Source: UBA9647 sp049522195
GTDB lineage: Bacteria > Bacteroidota > Ignavibacteria > UBA10030
Direction: 5' to 3'
Assembly (NCBI GenBank): GCA_049522195.1
Contig: JBEKOB010000037.1
Coordinates: 1-36,635 of the forward strand
DNA: 36,635 nt
Shown: positions 24,547 through 33,159 of the stretch, piece after piece
Layout: each line of letters opens with the position of its first letter
Numbering within the stretch: position 1 is the stretch's first letter
Translations under genes and position numbers: made by a program
Notes under the pieces: model-generated
What the model was told of the DNA's origin: nothing
Database searches by the model: none
Seen by the model: the letters and a program-made list of their open reading frames with translations, nothing else

Positions 24547-25710
24547 TCATTGGAGGACGGAATAGATAATGGTCAGCTTCGGTTTCAGGGCTTCGACCGG
24601 TTGAATGCCATAGAATGAAAAAACATCCAAGGCCATGTCTTCATCGAAACCGGCAATCGCAATCCTGTTCAGGGTTGCACCACGGACCCACCGCTGAACG
24701 AAATCCCCGACGGGGAACCTATACACACGGGAAGTGCCGTTTTGCACCGGTTCTCCGATACCCATGATGTAGGTCAAAGTGGTTCCCGAGGTGTCAGTAA
24801 AATACGCGCGAGCCGAGTCGGTAGTAAAATAGTTGAATTGCGAAAAACGCGAGTCCAGTGTCAGATCCAAAGTCGCCTTGTGAACGGCGGCATGGAGTGG
24901 AACTTTGCTTACGTCGAATTCCACGTACCCGCGGTTGGCACCGCCATTCATTACCCAGAGATGCGATGCGTCCGTGTTCCAGGCTGGGTTCATCCCTGAT
25001 GTCACGAATCGGTGCGCTCCAAGCGTGATAATGAGCGTGTCGATATTTCCCGCAACGTCCTTGAAACGAAGGAGGAGTTGTGGTTCGTCTCCGACTTCGG
25101 AAATTGTGAATGACCCGAATCCCTTAATGACGCCGCTATTCGTGGGACGAAGGAGGAGGCCGAAATCCATGAGGGTAGTATCGCTCAGCGATCCCCAGGA
25201 TCGAATCATCGTCGTATCCAGAGGAATCGAGATGGTGGATGTGTCACCGATCGGACTTGGATTGAAAACCCCACACGGGATGGTATTGTAGAATCCGGGT
25301 GCTTTCAGCGAATCGATATTGAGCGAGTCTGTTCCCCAGTTCATCAGGATCTGATGGACGGTCATAGAGAAGGGGGCAAGCGAATCACCAAAGTGATACA
25401 CGGTTCGCAGGTTCAGCTGTGCGCTGACGATTGGCAAGTTTTTCGTCGAATCCGGTAAGAGACTGAAACGGTACATCCCCCAGCACTGGATGTTGTTGTA
25501 GTTCCCTACGAGTATCCGGGGTGAAATTGAGGTCGTGGGAAATATTGTTCCGTTAAAGCTCCTGGTCGCCGTCACGATAATTGTGTCAAGCTGCAGGAAA
25601 TCGTTTTTTGGCAGGAGTTTGACACCGACCGGGGTCGGCTTTTCTGCGCATCCGGTAAGAAAGAGAACAACAAGAAGTATGAGGAATGATATCACAGTTT
25701 GAGATTTCAA
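24547..25710 (-). CDS. DUF4270-like surface lipoprotein
   Basis: The 387-residue product has a lipoprotein signal (VLFLTGC-AEKPTP) and then beta-rich text, PVGVKLLPKNDFLQLDTI and RILVGNYNNIQCWGMYRFSL, with a DNRLRE-like second half (NRGYVEFDVSKVPLHAAVHKATLDL). The layout and its place in the glgA operon match DUF4270 lipoproteins, which follow glgA in many Bacteroidota; similarity is judged by eye. The start is TTG 25710, which has GGAG 8 bases upstream and gives a proper signal; the longer in-frame start overlaps gmhB. It may be exported to the cell surface. Confidence 0.68.
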   Translation of the reverse strand: MKSQTVISFLILLVVLFLTGCAEKPTPVGVKLLPKNDFLQLDTIIVTATRSFNGTIFPTTSISPRILVGNYNNIQCWGMYRFSLLPDSTKNLPIVSAQLNLRTVYHFGDSLAPFSMTVHQILMNWGTDSLNIDSLKAPGFYNTIPCGVFNPSPIGDTSTISIPLDTTMIRSWGSLSDTTLMDFGLLLRPTNSGVIKGFGSFTISEVGDEPQLLLRFKDVAGNIDTLIITLGAHRFVTSGMNPAWNTDASHLWVMNGGANRGYVEFDVSKVPLHAAVHKATLDLTLDSRFSQFNYFTTDSARAYFTDTSGTTLTYIMGIGEPVQNGTSRVYRFPVGDFVQRWVRGATLNRIAIAGFDEDMALDVFSFYGIQPVEALKPKLTIIYSVLQ

Positions 25711-25733
25711 ATCTTTGACTCCAGACTTAGTCG

Positions 25734-26336
25734 TTAGCCATGCAGACGCGTGTGTGAGCGCTGCGAAAGTATCTCTTTGACATGAAGCCACGCTTCGTAT
25801 GCGTCGCTGGCAACAAAATCAACATTGCGGGCGTCCCTGCATTCTCCACGCTCAACTTCTCCGTATCCCGTGAGCACCAGTGCCGTCGTGCAGCCCGCTG
25901 CTTTGCCGGCCTGCATATCGATGCACCGGTCACCGATGACGAACGATTGGGAGAGTTTGACTCCGAATTCCTTCGCCGCTTTCCTGAGCATCCCGGGTTT
26001 CGGCTTCCGGCAGTTGCATGCTTTCTTGTATGGCGTCTGCCCATACTCGGGGTGATGCGGGCAGTAGTAGATCGCGTCGACCCGGGCTCCTTCGTGAGCG
26101 AGCATGGTGATTAGACGTTTGTGGACGGCCACAAGATCCGTCTCCGTGAAGAGCCCGCGTGCGATTCCGGATTGGTTTGTAATGATAAAAACCCTGACTC
26201 CGAATTCGTTTGCCTCTCGAATTGCCCGGGCGGCATTGGGGATGAGTTGAAGCTCTTCAGGACGGGAGAGGAAATCCAGCTCGGTATTCAGAGTACCGTC
26301 GCGGTCGAAGAAAAGTCCAACCTTGTCAACCTTCAC
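25734..26336 (-). CDS. gmhB: D-glycero-D-manno-heptose 1,7-bisphosphate phosphatase
   Basis: The 200-residue HAD phosphatase removes the 7-phosphate in ADP-heptose synthesis for lipopolysaccharide core. The HAD nucleophile motif is FFDRDGT (D11, D13), followed by ITNQSGIARG and the zinc loop YYCPHHPEYGQ...CNCRKPKPGML, which identifies the GmhB/HisB-N group. FVIGDRCIDMQAG closes the active site. GTG at 26336 begins 4 bases after glgA. HisB-type histidinol phosphatase is less likely without neighbouring his genes. Confidence 0.88.
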   Translation of the reverse strand: MKVDKVGLFFDRDGTLNTELDFLSRPEELQLIPNAARAIREANEFGVRVFIITNQSGIARGLFTETDLVAVHKRLITMLAHEGARVDAIYYCPHHPEYGQTPYKKACNCRKPKPGMLRKAAKEFGVKLSQSFVIGDRCIDMQAGKAAGCTTALVLTGYGEVERGECRDARNVDFVASDAYEAWLHVKEILSQRSHTRLHG

Positions 26337-26340
26337 GCGC

Positions 26341-27822
26341 TTATTGCTTAAGAAGTTCTTTGTAGAGGTTCACGTATTGTTTTGCGGAGTGCTCCCACGA
26401 GAAATCCTTCGTCATCCCGTTCCGCATCAGCTTCTTCCATTCCTCGGGTTGCTGAAACACCTTGATGGCCCGCTGGATAGCCTTGAGCAACTCCTTCGCG
26501 TCATATTTCTCGAACTTGAACCCGGTCCCTTTCCCATTGCCGGCATAATCCTCCACCGTGTCGTCAAGTCCGCCGGTTGCCCGAACCACGGGTATTGTCC
26601 CGTACCGCATGCTGTACATTTGATTCAAACCGCAAGGCTCATATCTCGAGGGCATGACGAACATGTCGCTTCCGGCCTCGATCAAATGTGCCAATTCTTT
26701 GTCAAACCCAAAAAACACGCCAATTTGCTCGGGATATTTCTTTTGCAATGCATCAAACTGTTTTTCGGTGCCCTTGTCCCCGTCTCCAAGCAGAACGAAT
26801 TGCACGTTCAACTTCAGCATCTCCTCCATAACCTCAATGACGAGGTCGAAACCTTTTTGTTCCACAAGGCGGGAAATAGCTCCCACCACGGGAGCAGACT
26901 CTTTGTAAGGCAGGTTGAACCTGCCAACGAGAGCCCTCTTGTTGTCTGGCTTCGCATCCAACGACTTGGCATCGTACTTTCGGTATATGAGATCATCTGA
27001 TGCCGGGTTCCAGACGTTGTAGTCGATCCCGTTCAGAATTCCGTGCAGGTCTTTTTTCCGTTTTGCGAGTAAGCCCGTCAGGCCCGCGCCGAATTCTTCC
27101 GTCGTGGAGATTTCCTCGGCGTACCGGCGGCTGACAGTTGTAATCGAGTCAGCGAAGTGGAGGCCCGTCTTCAAGAAATTGAATTTGCCGTATGCCTCGA
27201 CGCCATCCACATCAAAGAGCGCTTTGGGAAGACCTGATTTTGTGAAAGAATCCGGGTCAAATGCTCCCTGATACGCCATGTTGTGAATGGTGAAGACGGT
27301 CTTGATGGGCTTGAGGAACTGATCGTTGCTGTAAAGTGTCTTGAGGTAGGCCGGAACAATCCCCGTCTGCCAGTCATTGCAATGAATGATATCCGGTTGC
27401 CAACCCAATCGCTTCAAAGTCTCGAGCACGCCACGGCAGAAGAAAATGAACCGCTCGTCGTTGTCCTTGTAATCTTTGTGTCCGACCGGGCTCTGGTAAA
27501 TGCCATCGCGGCCGAAATAGCTAGCATTGTCGAGGAAGTATACCTGGACTTTCTCTTTGAGATTGCTTATGAAGGACGACTTGACGTTGGCAAGCTCGGT
27601 CTGCTTTCCGACCGGGATGGGGATCTCTTTCAGACGGATGATGTCGTGGAGTTTAAACCGCCGCTCGCTGATGAACCGGTAGCGGGGCATCATGATACGT
27701 ATTTCATGCCCCAGTTCTTTGATGGCCTGAGGAAGCGCACTCGATACGTCGGCTAAGCCTCCGGTTTTTGCAAAGGGGTCGACCTCACTCGACAAAAACA
27801 AGACGTTTAGCGGTCTAGACAT
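26341..27822 (-). CDS. glgA: Glycogen/starch synthase
   Basis: The 493-residue GT5 enzyme extends alpha-1,4-glucan from ADP-glucose. It has LFLSSEVDPFAKTGGLADV (K19-T-G-G), the substrate-binding loop of GT5, FTIHNMAYQGAFDPD, HCNDWQTGIVPAYL, and in the C-terminal GT-B half GAISRLVEQKGFDLV and MPSRYEPCGLNQMYSMRYGTIPVVRATGGLDDTV. It is the first gene of the minus-strand operon, divergent from the T9SS block. Confidence 0.95.
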   Translation of the reverse strand: MSRPLNVLFLSSEVDPFAKTGGLADVSSALPQAIKELGHEIRIMMPRYRFISERRFKLHDIIRLKEIPIPVGKQTELANVKSSFISNLKEKVQVYFLDNASYFGRDGIYQSPVGHKDYKDNDERFIFFCRGVLETLKRLGWQPDIIHCNDWQTGIVPAYLKTLYSNDQFLKPIKTVFTIHNMAYQGAFDPDSFTKSGLPKALFDVDGVEAYGKFNFLKTGLHFADSITTVSRRYAEEISTTEEFGAGLTGLLAKRKKDLHGILNGIDYNVWNPASDDLIYRKYDAKSLDAKPDNKRALVGRFNLPYKESAPVVGAISRLVEQKGFDLVIEVMEEMLKLNVQFVLLGDGDKGTEKQFDALQKKYPEQIGVFFGFDKELAHLIEAGSDMFVMPSRYEPCGLNQMYSMRYGTIPVVRATGGLDDTVEDYAGNGKGTGFKFEKYDAKELLKAIQRAIKVFQQPEEWKKLMRNGMTKDFSWEHSAKQYVNLYKELLKQ

Positions 27823-28159
27823 TGAGCTCCATATTCAAAAAATAGATGAAAACCAAGTAAATTTACCCAAGTTTTACCACATACGCAATCAAAAAAAAGA
27901 TCATGTGGTGGGTGTGTAGTGTTCACGGTCTTTCGGGCAGTCGCAATGATCTGGTGAGTTCTCCTCACAGCGGACCGCCTGCTTCGAACACTTTGGGACG
28001 AACCGGATGCCAAGGAGATCAAACTTGTGTGGATCCCCCGTTCTCTAAAACTCAGCACGTGCGAGGCGATTCGATTTCAGCAACCGCTGGCCTGACGTGA
28101 CAATACGTCAATGAAGATATGAACTGCGTATGACGATGAACACGCGGCTCAAAAAAGAC
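27823..28159. other. Upstream part of the glgA/porU intergenic region
   Basis: No gene is supported. GTAAATTTAC (27858-27867) is a 10-bp palindrome close to the glgA start. TGACGT (28093-28098), six bases, then ACGTCA (28105-28110) is a candidate operator described separately. The rest appears unstructured. Confidence 0.5.
28093..28110. promoter_or_regulatory. Inverted repeat TGACGT-N6-ACGTCA, possible operator
   Basis: A perfect 6-bp inverted repeat with 6-base spacer, the half-site geometry of CRP/FNR-type regulators. Its centre lies near -93 from the predicted porU transcription start. The regulator is unknown. Confidence 0.45.
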
Positions 28160-28188
28160 TTGACTATCTTCCGGATGGTTTCTATATT
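28160..28188 (+). promoter_or_regulatory. Sigma70-type promoter for the porU-like gene
   Basis: TTGACT (28160-28165), 17 bases, then TATATT (28183-28188). The same boxes and spacing as the SPT promoter. The start would be near 28195, giving a leader of about 190 bases. Confidence 0.65.
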
Positions 28189-28251
28189 GAAGTGTAGAAT
28201 TTATCAGGTTAAGGAGAGCTCAATAGCGGATTTGTTAAAGGTTAGTTTCTA

Positions 28252-28277
28252 AGCAGGTGTCAAAGCACGCACTTGCT
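28252..28277 (+). ncRNA. Leader hairpin 1 of the porU-like transcript
   Basis: AGCAGGTG (28252-28259) pairs with CACTTGCT (28270-28277), with one G-U pair and a 10-base loop. Loop TCAAAGCACG and later GTGAAGCACGAC (28291-28302) share the word AAGCACG. It belongs to the leader that ends in a terminator at 28382. Confidence 0.45.
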
Positions 28278-28340
28278 CCGAATCTAGAGCTGTGAAGCAC
28301 GACAAGCCTTTATCAAGTCCGGTGTTCTCCGCTACCGTGT

Positions 28341-28382
28341 AGCCGGATGAGATGGCTTGGACCTATCTCGTTCGGCTTTTTT
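28341..28382 (+). terminator. Leader terminator just before the porU-like start
   Basis: AGCCGGATGAGAT (28341-28353) pairs fully with ATCTCGTTCGGCT (28365-28377): 13 bp with two G-U pairs, an 11-base loop, then six T (28377-28382). The start ATG at 28388 lies 5 bases after it. Upstream, GCTAC/GTAGC (28331-28343) and TCCGG/CCGGA (28318-28322 and 28343-28347) use the same left-arm bases, so a competing antiterminator is possible. Confidence 0.7.
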
Positions 28383-28387
28383 CGTTT

Positions 28388-31300
28388 ATGAGACCATTCT
28401 TCACATTATCGCTCCTACTTCTGTTCACGGCCGGGTTAGCAGCTCAGCCGTCGAAGGATATCCGCGTTCTCAGCGAAAGCGCGACCTCTATCGTCATCGA
28501 GTTCACCCCTTCGTTCGCGAATCGCACCGTCCCGGGAAGCGATGGCAAGCGCTACACACTCTATGATTTCCGCGGTTCAGTTGCGGACCGTGGCGTTCCA
28601 GGCTCGCCTTTGACACCGTATCTGCCGGCAATCATTCATATGCCGTCGCGAAGGTATTCCGTGCAGATTCTCGCGCAAGACTACGACGATCTCTCTGGCG
28701 TCAACGTGGCCAGCCAGCCTTCTTGGAAATCGAACAAGGATTTCGGACTGAGTCCGGTCTACGGTTCTCCCAATCCGAAATTTGTAACGACGGAGCGCAT
28801 TCCGCAACAGCTCGCGAAACTTGTCGATGTCCGCGAGTCGCGAGGGCTTACTCTGGGGACTCTGAAGATTTCCCCGATTCAGGTCGTTTTTGGGCGCAAC
28901 GAGGTTCGTCTCTATCGCCGCATCGTAGTCCAGATTGATTTCGCGGCCGCGAGCCCCGGTGGGCTTCCCATCTCGGCGTTCCTGAAGGGGCAGTTTCCAT
29001 CAACTGTACAAAAGAGTGAGATTTCGAAAGTCCAAAATGTCGCTGGAGATTCCCCTCTGGCTCAGGGAGACTGGTATCGGATGGAGGTAGGCGAATCGGG
29101 AATATACAAGATCGATCAGGCATTTCTCACGAAAGCCGGCATTTCAGTGAGCTCGATCGGGAATATCAATTCCATCAGGATTTTTGGGAATGGCGGTCGT
29201 GAGCTTCCGGAAGATCTGACCGCCGCGCGGCCAAACGGACTTGAGGAGATCCCTCGGTTGGTGGTCGACAAGAATGCGAACGGTGTGTTCGACTCCGATG
29301 ATTATGTTCTGTTCTACGGCAAGTCAACGCGGGGATGGGACTATTCCCCGCAGGAGAAGACTTTTCACCATTATCTCAGCCATTACACAGAGACGGACGT
29401 CTATTTTATGACCTACGGTGGTACGGCGCGTGGTCGGAATATGGACTCAGTCGTTTCAACGAGCGTTGCAGGTGCGTACAAACCCACAGATTTTACCGAA
29501 AAGGTCTGCACCGAACATGAATTGGCGCAACTTGGGACTCCTCCTGTTAACTCGGGCCGGGAGTGGGCGGGCGAATCATTCAACCAGGCAAGCAGTGCCC
29601 TCACCTTTACGACGAGCCTTCCTGGCTTCGTCTCGACCAAGCCCACGCTCTACCGGTTCGCTTTCTACAGCAGCTCCACGACGATCGATGCCTTTGTTAT
29701 CCAAGAAAACGGAAGCACCCTGGGATCGATTCCGATGTACGACATCGATGTTGCTTCCATTACGGATGTGAAAGCCTACCAGGCGCCGGTTGCGGAATAT
29801 CTGCGCACCGGACCGTTGCTGAGTGACCGGAGTGTTCTGCGGTTGCAGTTTGTAACGAGCAATCCCGCTGCGGAGGGGCGGCTCGATTGGTTTGAAATAC
29901 TTTATGCTCGCCGTTTTGAAGCGGACAATGACTCGCTGATTTTTACTTCCCCCGATACAACGGCAATTGTGGAATACACTATCTCGAAGTTCTCATCGCG
30001 TGACATCAATGTGTTTGATATCACCGATCATAAAACCGTGAAGCAGCTGACGAACCTTGCGTTCGACGCGGCGGATGCATCGCTTGCGCGCTTTCAGGCG
30101 GCACAGACGGCCGGATCGGTTAGAGAGTTCATCGCGGTTGGGCCGAAGGGATTCAGGACGGCAGCGAATGTCCAACGTGCTGCAAATTCAAATCTGCATG
30201 GACTAAGTGGGGGAGCAGATTTCGTCATCCTCTCGCCCCCCGATTTTTTGGCGGATGCAGAGCGGCTTCGTGCTCACCGGGAACAGACTGATCAATTGCG
30301 CTCATTGGTGGTGAATCTCAGTCAGGTCTACAATGAATTCTCCTCCGGTGTTGTCGATCCACTCTCCATTCGGGAGTTCCTGAAGTATACACAGACAACC
30401 TGGACTATCAAGCCGCAGTATGTGCTCCTGTTTGGTGCGGGTAGCTTTGATTACAAGAACATTCTCAAGACGAGCGACCACAACTGGGTCCCGCCGTATG
30501 AGACGCTGGAATCGAATGAGCAAATCAGCACGCTTGCCAGTGATGACTACTTTGTGTTCCTCGATCCTTCCGTCCAAACCATCTCGCTCCCGATAGGCCG
30601 GCTTCCCTTGCATTCGGTGGATGATGCGAAGACTGTGGTCGACAAAATCATCGCGTACGATACTTCCAGGTCTTATGACTCATGGCGTAACCGCATCACC
30701 TTCGCGGCCGATGACGGACTGACCACGACCGGAGATGATGGCTCGATTCACACTGATCAATCAGAGCAGCTGGCCGAGGTTTACACGCCCGACACGTTCA
30801 ACAAGGAAAAGATCTTTATCGTCGAGTATCCAACCGTGAATACTTCCACAGGTCGGACGAAACCGACGGCGAACGTGGCGATCGACGGGGCGATCAATCG
30901 CGGGACCGTCATCCTCAACTGGACCGGCCATGGCAACACGCAGCAATGGGCACACGAGAACGTTTTTTCCGAAGCACAGGATTTTCCACTCCTGAACAAC
31001 AAGGGGATGTTGTTCTTCCTGGTCGCCGCCACGTGCGATTATGCCCGCTACGATTTTCCCGCCTCTGCAAGCGATATCAGTGCAGGCGAGCAGCTGATCC
31101 TGATGTCGGGACGTGGCGCGATCGGCGAGGTTACTGCGGACCGGGTCGTATACTCCGATCAGAACGCGTACTTGAACCAGCGGTTCTATCAGCACCTCTT
31201 GCGCGAGACGGACAGCCAGGGAAGACCTTTGCGGCTTGGTGACGCGATGTTCGAAACGAAGCAGGAGGTGTACAGCACAAACGATCAGAAGCACCATCTC

Positions 31301-32389
31301 CTTGCAGATCCGACGATGCGGCTGGCAGTTCCTCGCGCCAGTGTTACCATCGACAGTCTTAACGGTGAGAATCAATATGCGCTGGTGACCGTCGGTGCTC
31401 TTGGAAAGGTCAGGGTACGGGGCACGCTCAGGAAGGCGTCGGGCACTCCACTCGGTTCGATCCAGGGGCGCGCGATACTCGAGGCGTATGACTCAAAAAG
31501 AAAAGTTCCGGTTCCGGAGTGGGGTGACTACTCCTTCGTAACAAACGGCAGCCTGATCTATCGCGGCGAGGTTTCGGTGAAGAATGGACAGGTGCAGGGG
31601 GCCTTTCCAATTCCCAAAGACGTTTCCTACGCAAACGACCGTTCACGAATCGACATCTATGCGTGGAATGACTCAACGGATGCCGCGGGGTTTACAGAGA
31701 ATCTCTCAATCGCGGGGACCGAAACTGCAGCAGTCGATACGGTTGGTCCGACAATGCACATCTACCTTCAGGATGAGTCGTTCCGTGCCGGCGATGTCGT
31801 CAGTCCCGATGCGTCATTGATTGTCGACCTCACGGACAGCAGCGGCATCAACACATCCACGGCCGGGATCGGGCATAAACTCGAAGCGACGCTCAACGGA
31901 TCGCAGCGGTCGATCGATTTGACGGATTACTATCGCGGGAACCTTGACACGTATCAGAGCGGCCAGGTCCGTTATCAGTTCAGCGCTCTGGCAGAAGGAC
32001 GCCATACGCTCGCCGTCAAGGCATGGGATATCTACAACAACGCCTCGAGCGCCGAAACATATTTCGAAGTGCATTCGTCATCCCAGCTTTCGATCTATAA
32101 TGTTGTCAATTTCCCGAACCCATTTCCTCGGACGACAACGTTCACGTTCCAACGTTCTTCAACAGACCCGATCGACGTTGAGATAAAAATCTATACTGTC
32201 GCAGGACGTTTGATACAGACGCTTGAGTCTCCGTCGGTGTCGGACCGGTTTGTCCAGATTCCATGGGATGGACGGGATCGTGATGGATCCGAACTTGCGA
32301 ACGGTGTCTATTTGTACCGGGTGATCGCGAAGTCGTTCGATAAGACATCCACGAGCGAAGCGCTTGGAAAAATTGCCGTCCTGAGGTAA
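28388..32389 (+). CDS. porU: PorU-like T9SS C-terminal signal peptidase (C25 family)
   Basis: The 1333-residue product has a signal peptide (LLLLFTAGLAAQ), an N-terminal region with propeptide-like folds (GDWYRMEVGESGIYKIDQAFL), and a gingipain-type C25 domain from about residue 600. The catalytic pair is H848 in NWTGHGN and C883 in AATCDYARYD. The C-terminus carries a Por-type tail: FPNPFPRTTTFTF, IYTVAGRL, WDGRDRDG and NGVYLYRVIA. PorU cleaves the T9SS sorting signal from cargo and attaches it to lipopolysaccharide at the cell surface. Start 28388 is chosen because ATG 28352 lies inside the terminator stem. A PorV-like gene follows two genes later. Confidence 0.88.
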   Translation: MRPFFTLSLLLLFTAGLAAQPSKDIRVLSESATSIVIEFTPSFANRTVPGSDGKRYTLYDFRGSVADRGVPGSPLTPYLPAIIHMPSRRYSVQILAQDYDDLSGVNVASQPSWKSNKDFGLSPVYGSPNPKFVTTERIPQQLAKLVDVRESRGLTLGTLKISPIQVVFGRNEVRLYRRIVVQIDFAAASPGGLPISAFLKGQFPSTVQKSEISKVQNVAGDSPLAQGDWYRMEVGESGIYKIDQAFLTKAGISVSSIGNINSIRIFGNGGRELPEDLTAARPNGLEEIPRLVVDKNANGVFDSDDYVLFYGKSTRGWDYSPQEKTFHHYLSHYTETDVYFMTYGGTARGRNMDSVVSTSVAGAYKPTDFTEKVCTEHELAQLGTPPVNSGREWAGESFNQASSALTFTTSLPGFVSTKPTLYRFAFYSSSTTIDAFVIQENGSTLGSIPMYDIDVASITDVKAYQAPVAEYLRTGPLLSDRSVLRLQFVTSNPAAEGRLDWFEILYARRFEADNDSLIFTSPDTTAIVEYTISKFSSRDINVFDITDHKTVKQLTNLAFDAADASLARFQAAQTAGSVREFIAVGPKGFRTAANVQRAANSNLHGLSGGADFVILSPPDFLADAERLRAHREQTDQLRSLVVNLSQVYNEFSSGVVDPLSIREFLKYTQTTWTIKPQYVLLFGAGSFDYKNILKTSDHNWVPPYETLESNEQISTLASDDYFVFLDPSVQTISLPIGRLPLHSVDDAKTVVDKIIAYDTSRSYDSWRNRITFAADDGLTTTGDDGSIHTDQSEQLAEVYTPDTFNKEKIFIVEYPTVNTSTGRTKPTANVAIDGAINRGTVILNWTGHGNTQQWAHENVFSEAQDFPLLNNKGMLFFLVAATCDYARYDFPASASDISAGEQLILMSGRGAIGEVTADRVVYSDQNAYLNQRFYQHLLRETDSQGRPLRLGDAMFETKQEVYSTNDQKHHLLADPTMRLAVPRASVTIDSLNGENQYALVTVGALGKVRVRGTLRKASGTPLGSIQGRAILEAYDSKRKVPVPEWGDYSFVTNGSLIYRGEVSVKNGQVQGAFPIPKDVSYANDRSRIDIYAWNDSTDAAGFTENLSIAGTETAAVDTVGPTMHIYLQDESFRAGDVVSPDASLIVDLTDSSGINTSTAGIGHKLEATLNGSQRSIDLTDYYRGNLDTYQSGQVRYQFSALAEGRHTLAVKAWDIYNNASSAETYFEVHSSSQLSIYNVVNFPNPFPRTTTFTFQRSSTDPIDVEIKIYTVAGRLIQTLESPSVSDRFVQIPWDGRDRDGSELANGVYLYRVIAKSFDKTSTSEALGKIAVLR

Positions 32390-32403
32390 TGCATGGGAAA
32401 CTA

Positions 32404-32454
32404 GATATCATTTGGTAGCTGTTTCACTACAACAAGGAGGTGCCAAATGATGTC
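32404..32454 (+). promoter_or_regulatory. Start-codon hairpin of the small barrel gene
   Basis: GATATCATTTGGTA (32404-32417) pairs with TGCCAAATGATGTC (32441-32454): 14 bp, twelve Watson-Crick and two G-U. The loop (32418-32440) contains the Shine-Dalgarno AAGGAGG, and both candidate ATGs (32447, 32450) lie in the right arm. It could control translation. Confidence 0.55.
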
Positions 32455-33088
32455 ACGTTCGTTTTTCATGGTGGTCATGTTGATCGCCGGAGTCACTGTC
32501 AACGCACAAGAAATGGTGAAGGAAAGGCAGGGGGGGATTCTTGGACTGGGAATGGGATACGGATACGACAGCGTGCTGGGCCCCGATATTAAAGGACAGG
32601 TTGTCGTCTCTGGAATGGCAGATGTAACATTAGGTTCGGCGGCCATGATGAATCTTCGTATTGGATATAGCAATGCGAGCGAGAGATTCGGAAATGGGCA
32701 ACCTGATGAAAGAGATTATGATTGGAGGAATGTTTTTGTCTTGACTGCGGTTTTTCAGCGACTGAGCTCTGTTGGTGCAGTTGGCCTGGGAGCCGGACTC
32801 GACTGGATGAAGTACTCGAGACGCACGGTAATTACTCGATCGAGTTACGATGCCCAGGGAAACAATGCAGAAGTTACACTGTACGGCGGCGAAATCGGAT
32901 GGAACAGCATGGCTCCTTCTTTCTCGGTCCTTGCGAATTCCGAGTTTGTTCTCCAGCAGGGGGCAAGAGTAACGATACAGTTCTATTACAAGTTCAGTTT
33001 TCCCGGAAAGGTTAGCGGTCGCAGCCCATATAACTCGGTGAATACAATGGGAGTTACCTTCGCTTTTATGCGTGACATGTCTCTGTAG
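32447..33088 (+). CDS. Small outer-membrane beta-barrel protein between porU and porV
   Basis: The 213-residue product has a signal peptide (MLIAGVTVNA-Q) and about eight amphipathic strands (GILGLGMGYGYDSV, GSAAMMNLRIGYSN, NVFVLTAVFQRL, GAVGLGAGLDWMKYS, VTIQFYYKFSF, MGVTFAFMRDM), ending in an aromatic-containing segment as in barrels, although the last residue is leucine. No named family is recognised. Its position between porU- and porV-like genes suggests a link to surface secretion (inference). AAGGAGG lies 7 bases before ATG 32447 but the start is in a hairpin. Confidence 0.75.
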   Translation: MMSRSFFMVVMLIAGVTVNAQEMVKERQGGILGLGMGYGYDSVLGPDIKGQVVVSGMADVTLGSAAMMNLRIGYSNASERFGNGQPDERDYDWRNVFVLTAVFQRLSSVGAVGLGAGLDWMKYSRRTVITRSSYDAQGNNAEVTLYGGEIGWNSMAPSFSVLANSEFVLQQGARVTIQFYYKFSFPGKVSGRSPYNSVNTMGVTFAFMRDMSL

Positions 33089-33159
33089 GTTGAATATCAC
33101 TCAAAAAAACGGTTATTTTAATTCTGTCGGCAATTCTATTTCTTAGGAGGATGTCTGTC

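Noticed and set aside
20546..24569. Long plus-strand frames across the minus-strand operon, such as 19902-20891 and 23403-24089
   Set aside because: They lie antisense to clear genes with full family motifs and show no recognisable protein character.
24547..25791. Longer form of the DUF4270-like lipoprotein from 25791
   Set aside because: It overlaps gmhB and puts 27 polar residues before the signal peptide; TTG 25710 has a proper ribosome-binding site.
28261..28382. c-di-GMP (GEMM) riboswitch
   Set aside because: The end of the leader looks faintly similar, but the conserved GGCAAACC receptor and GAAA loop are missing.
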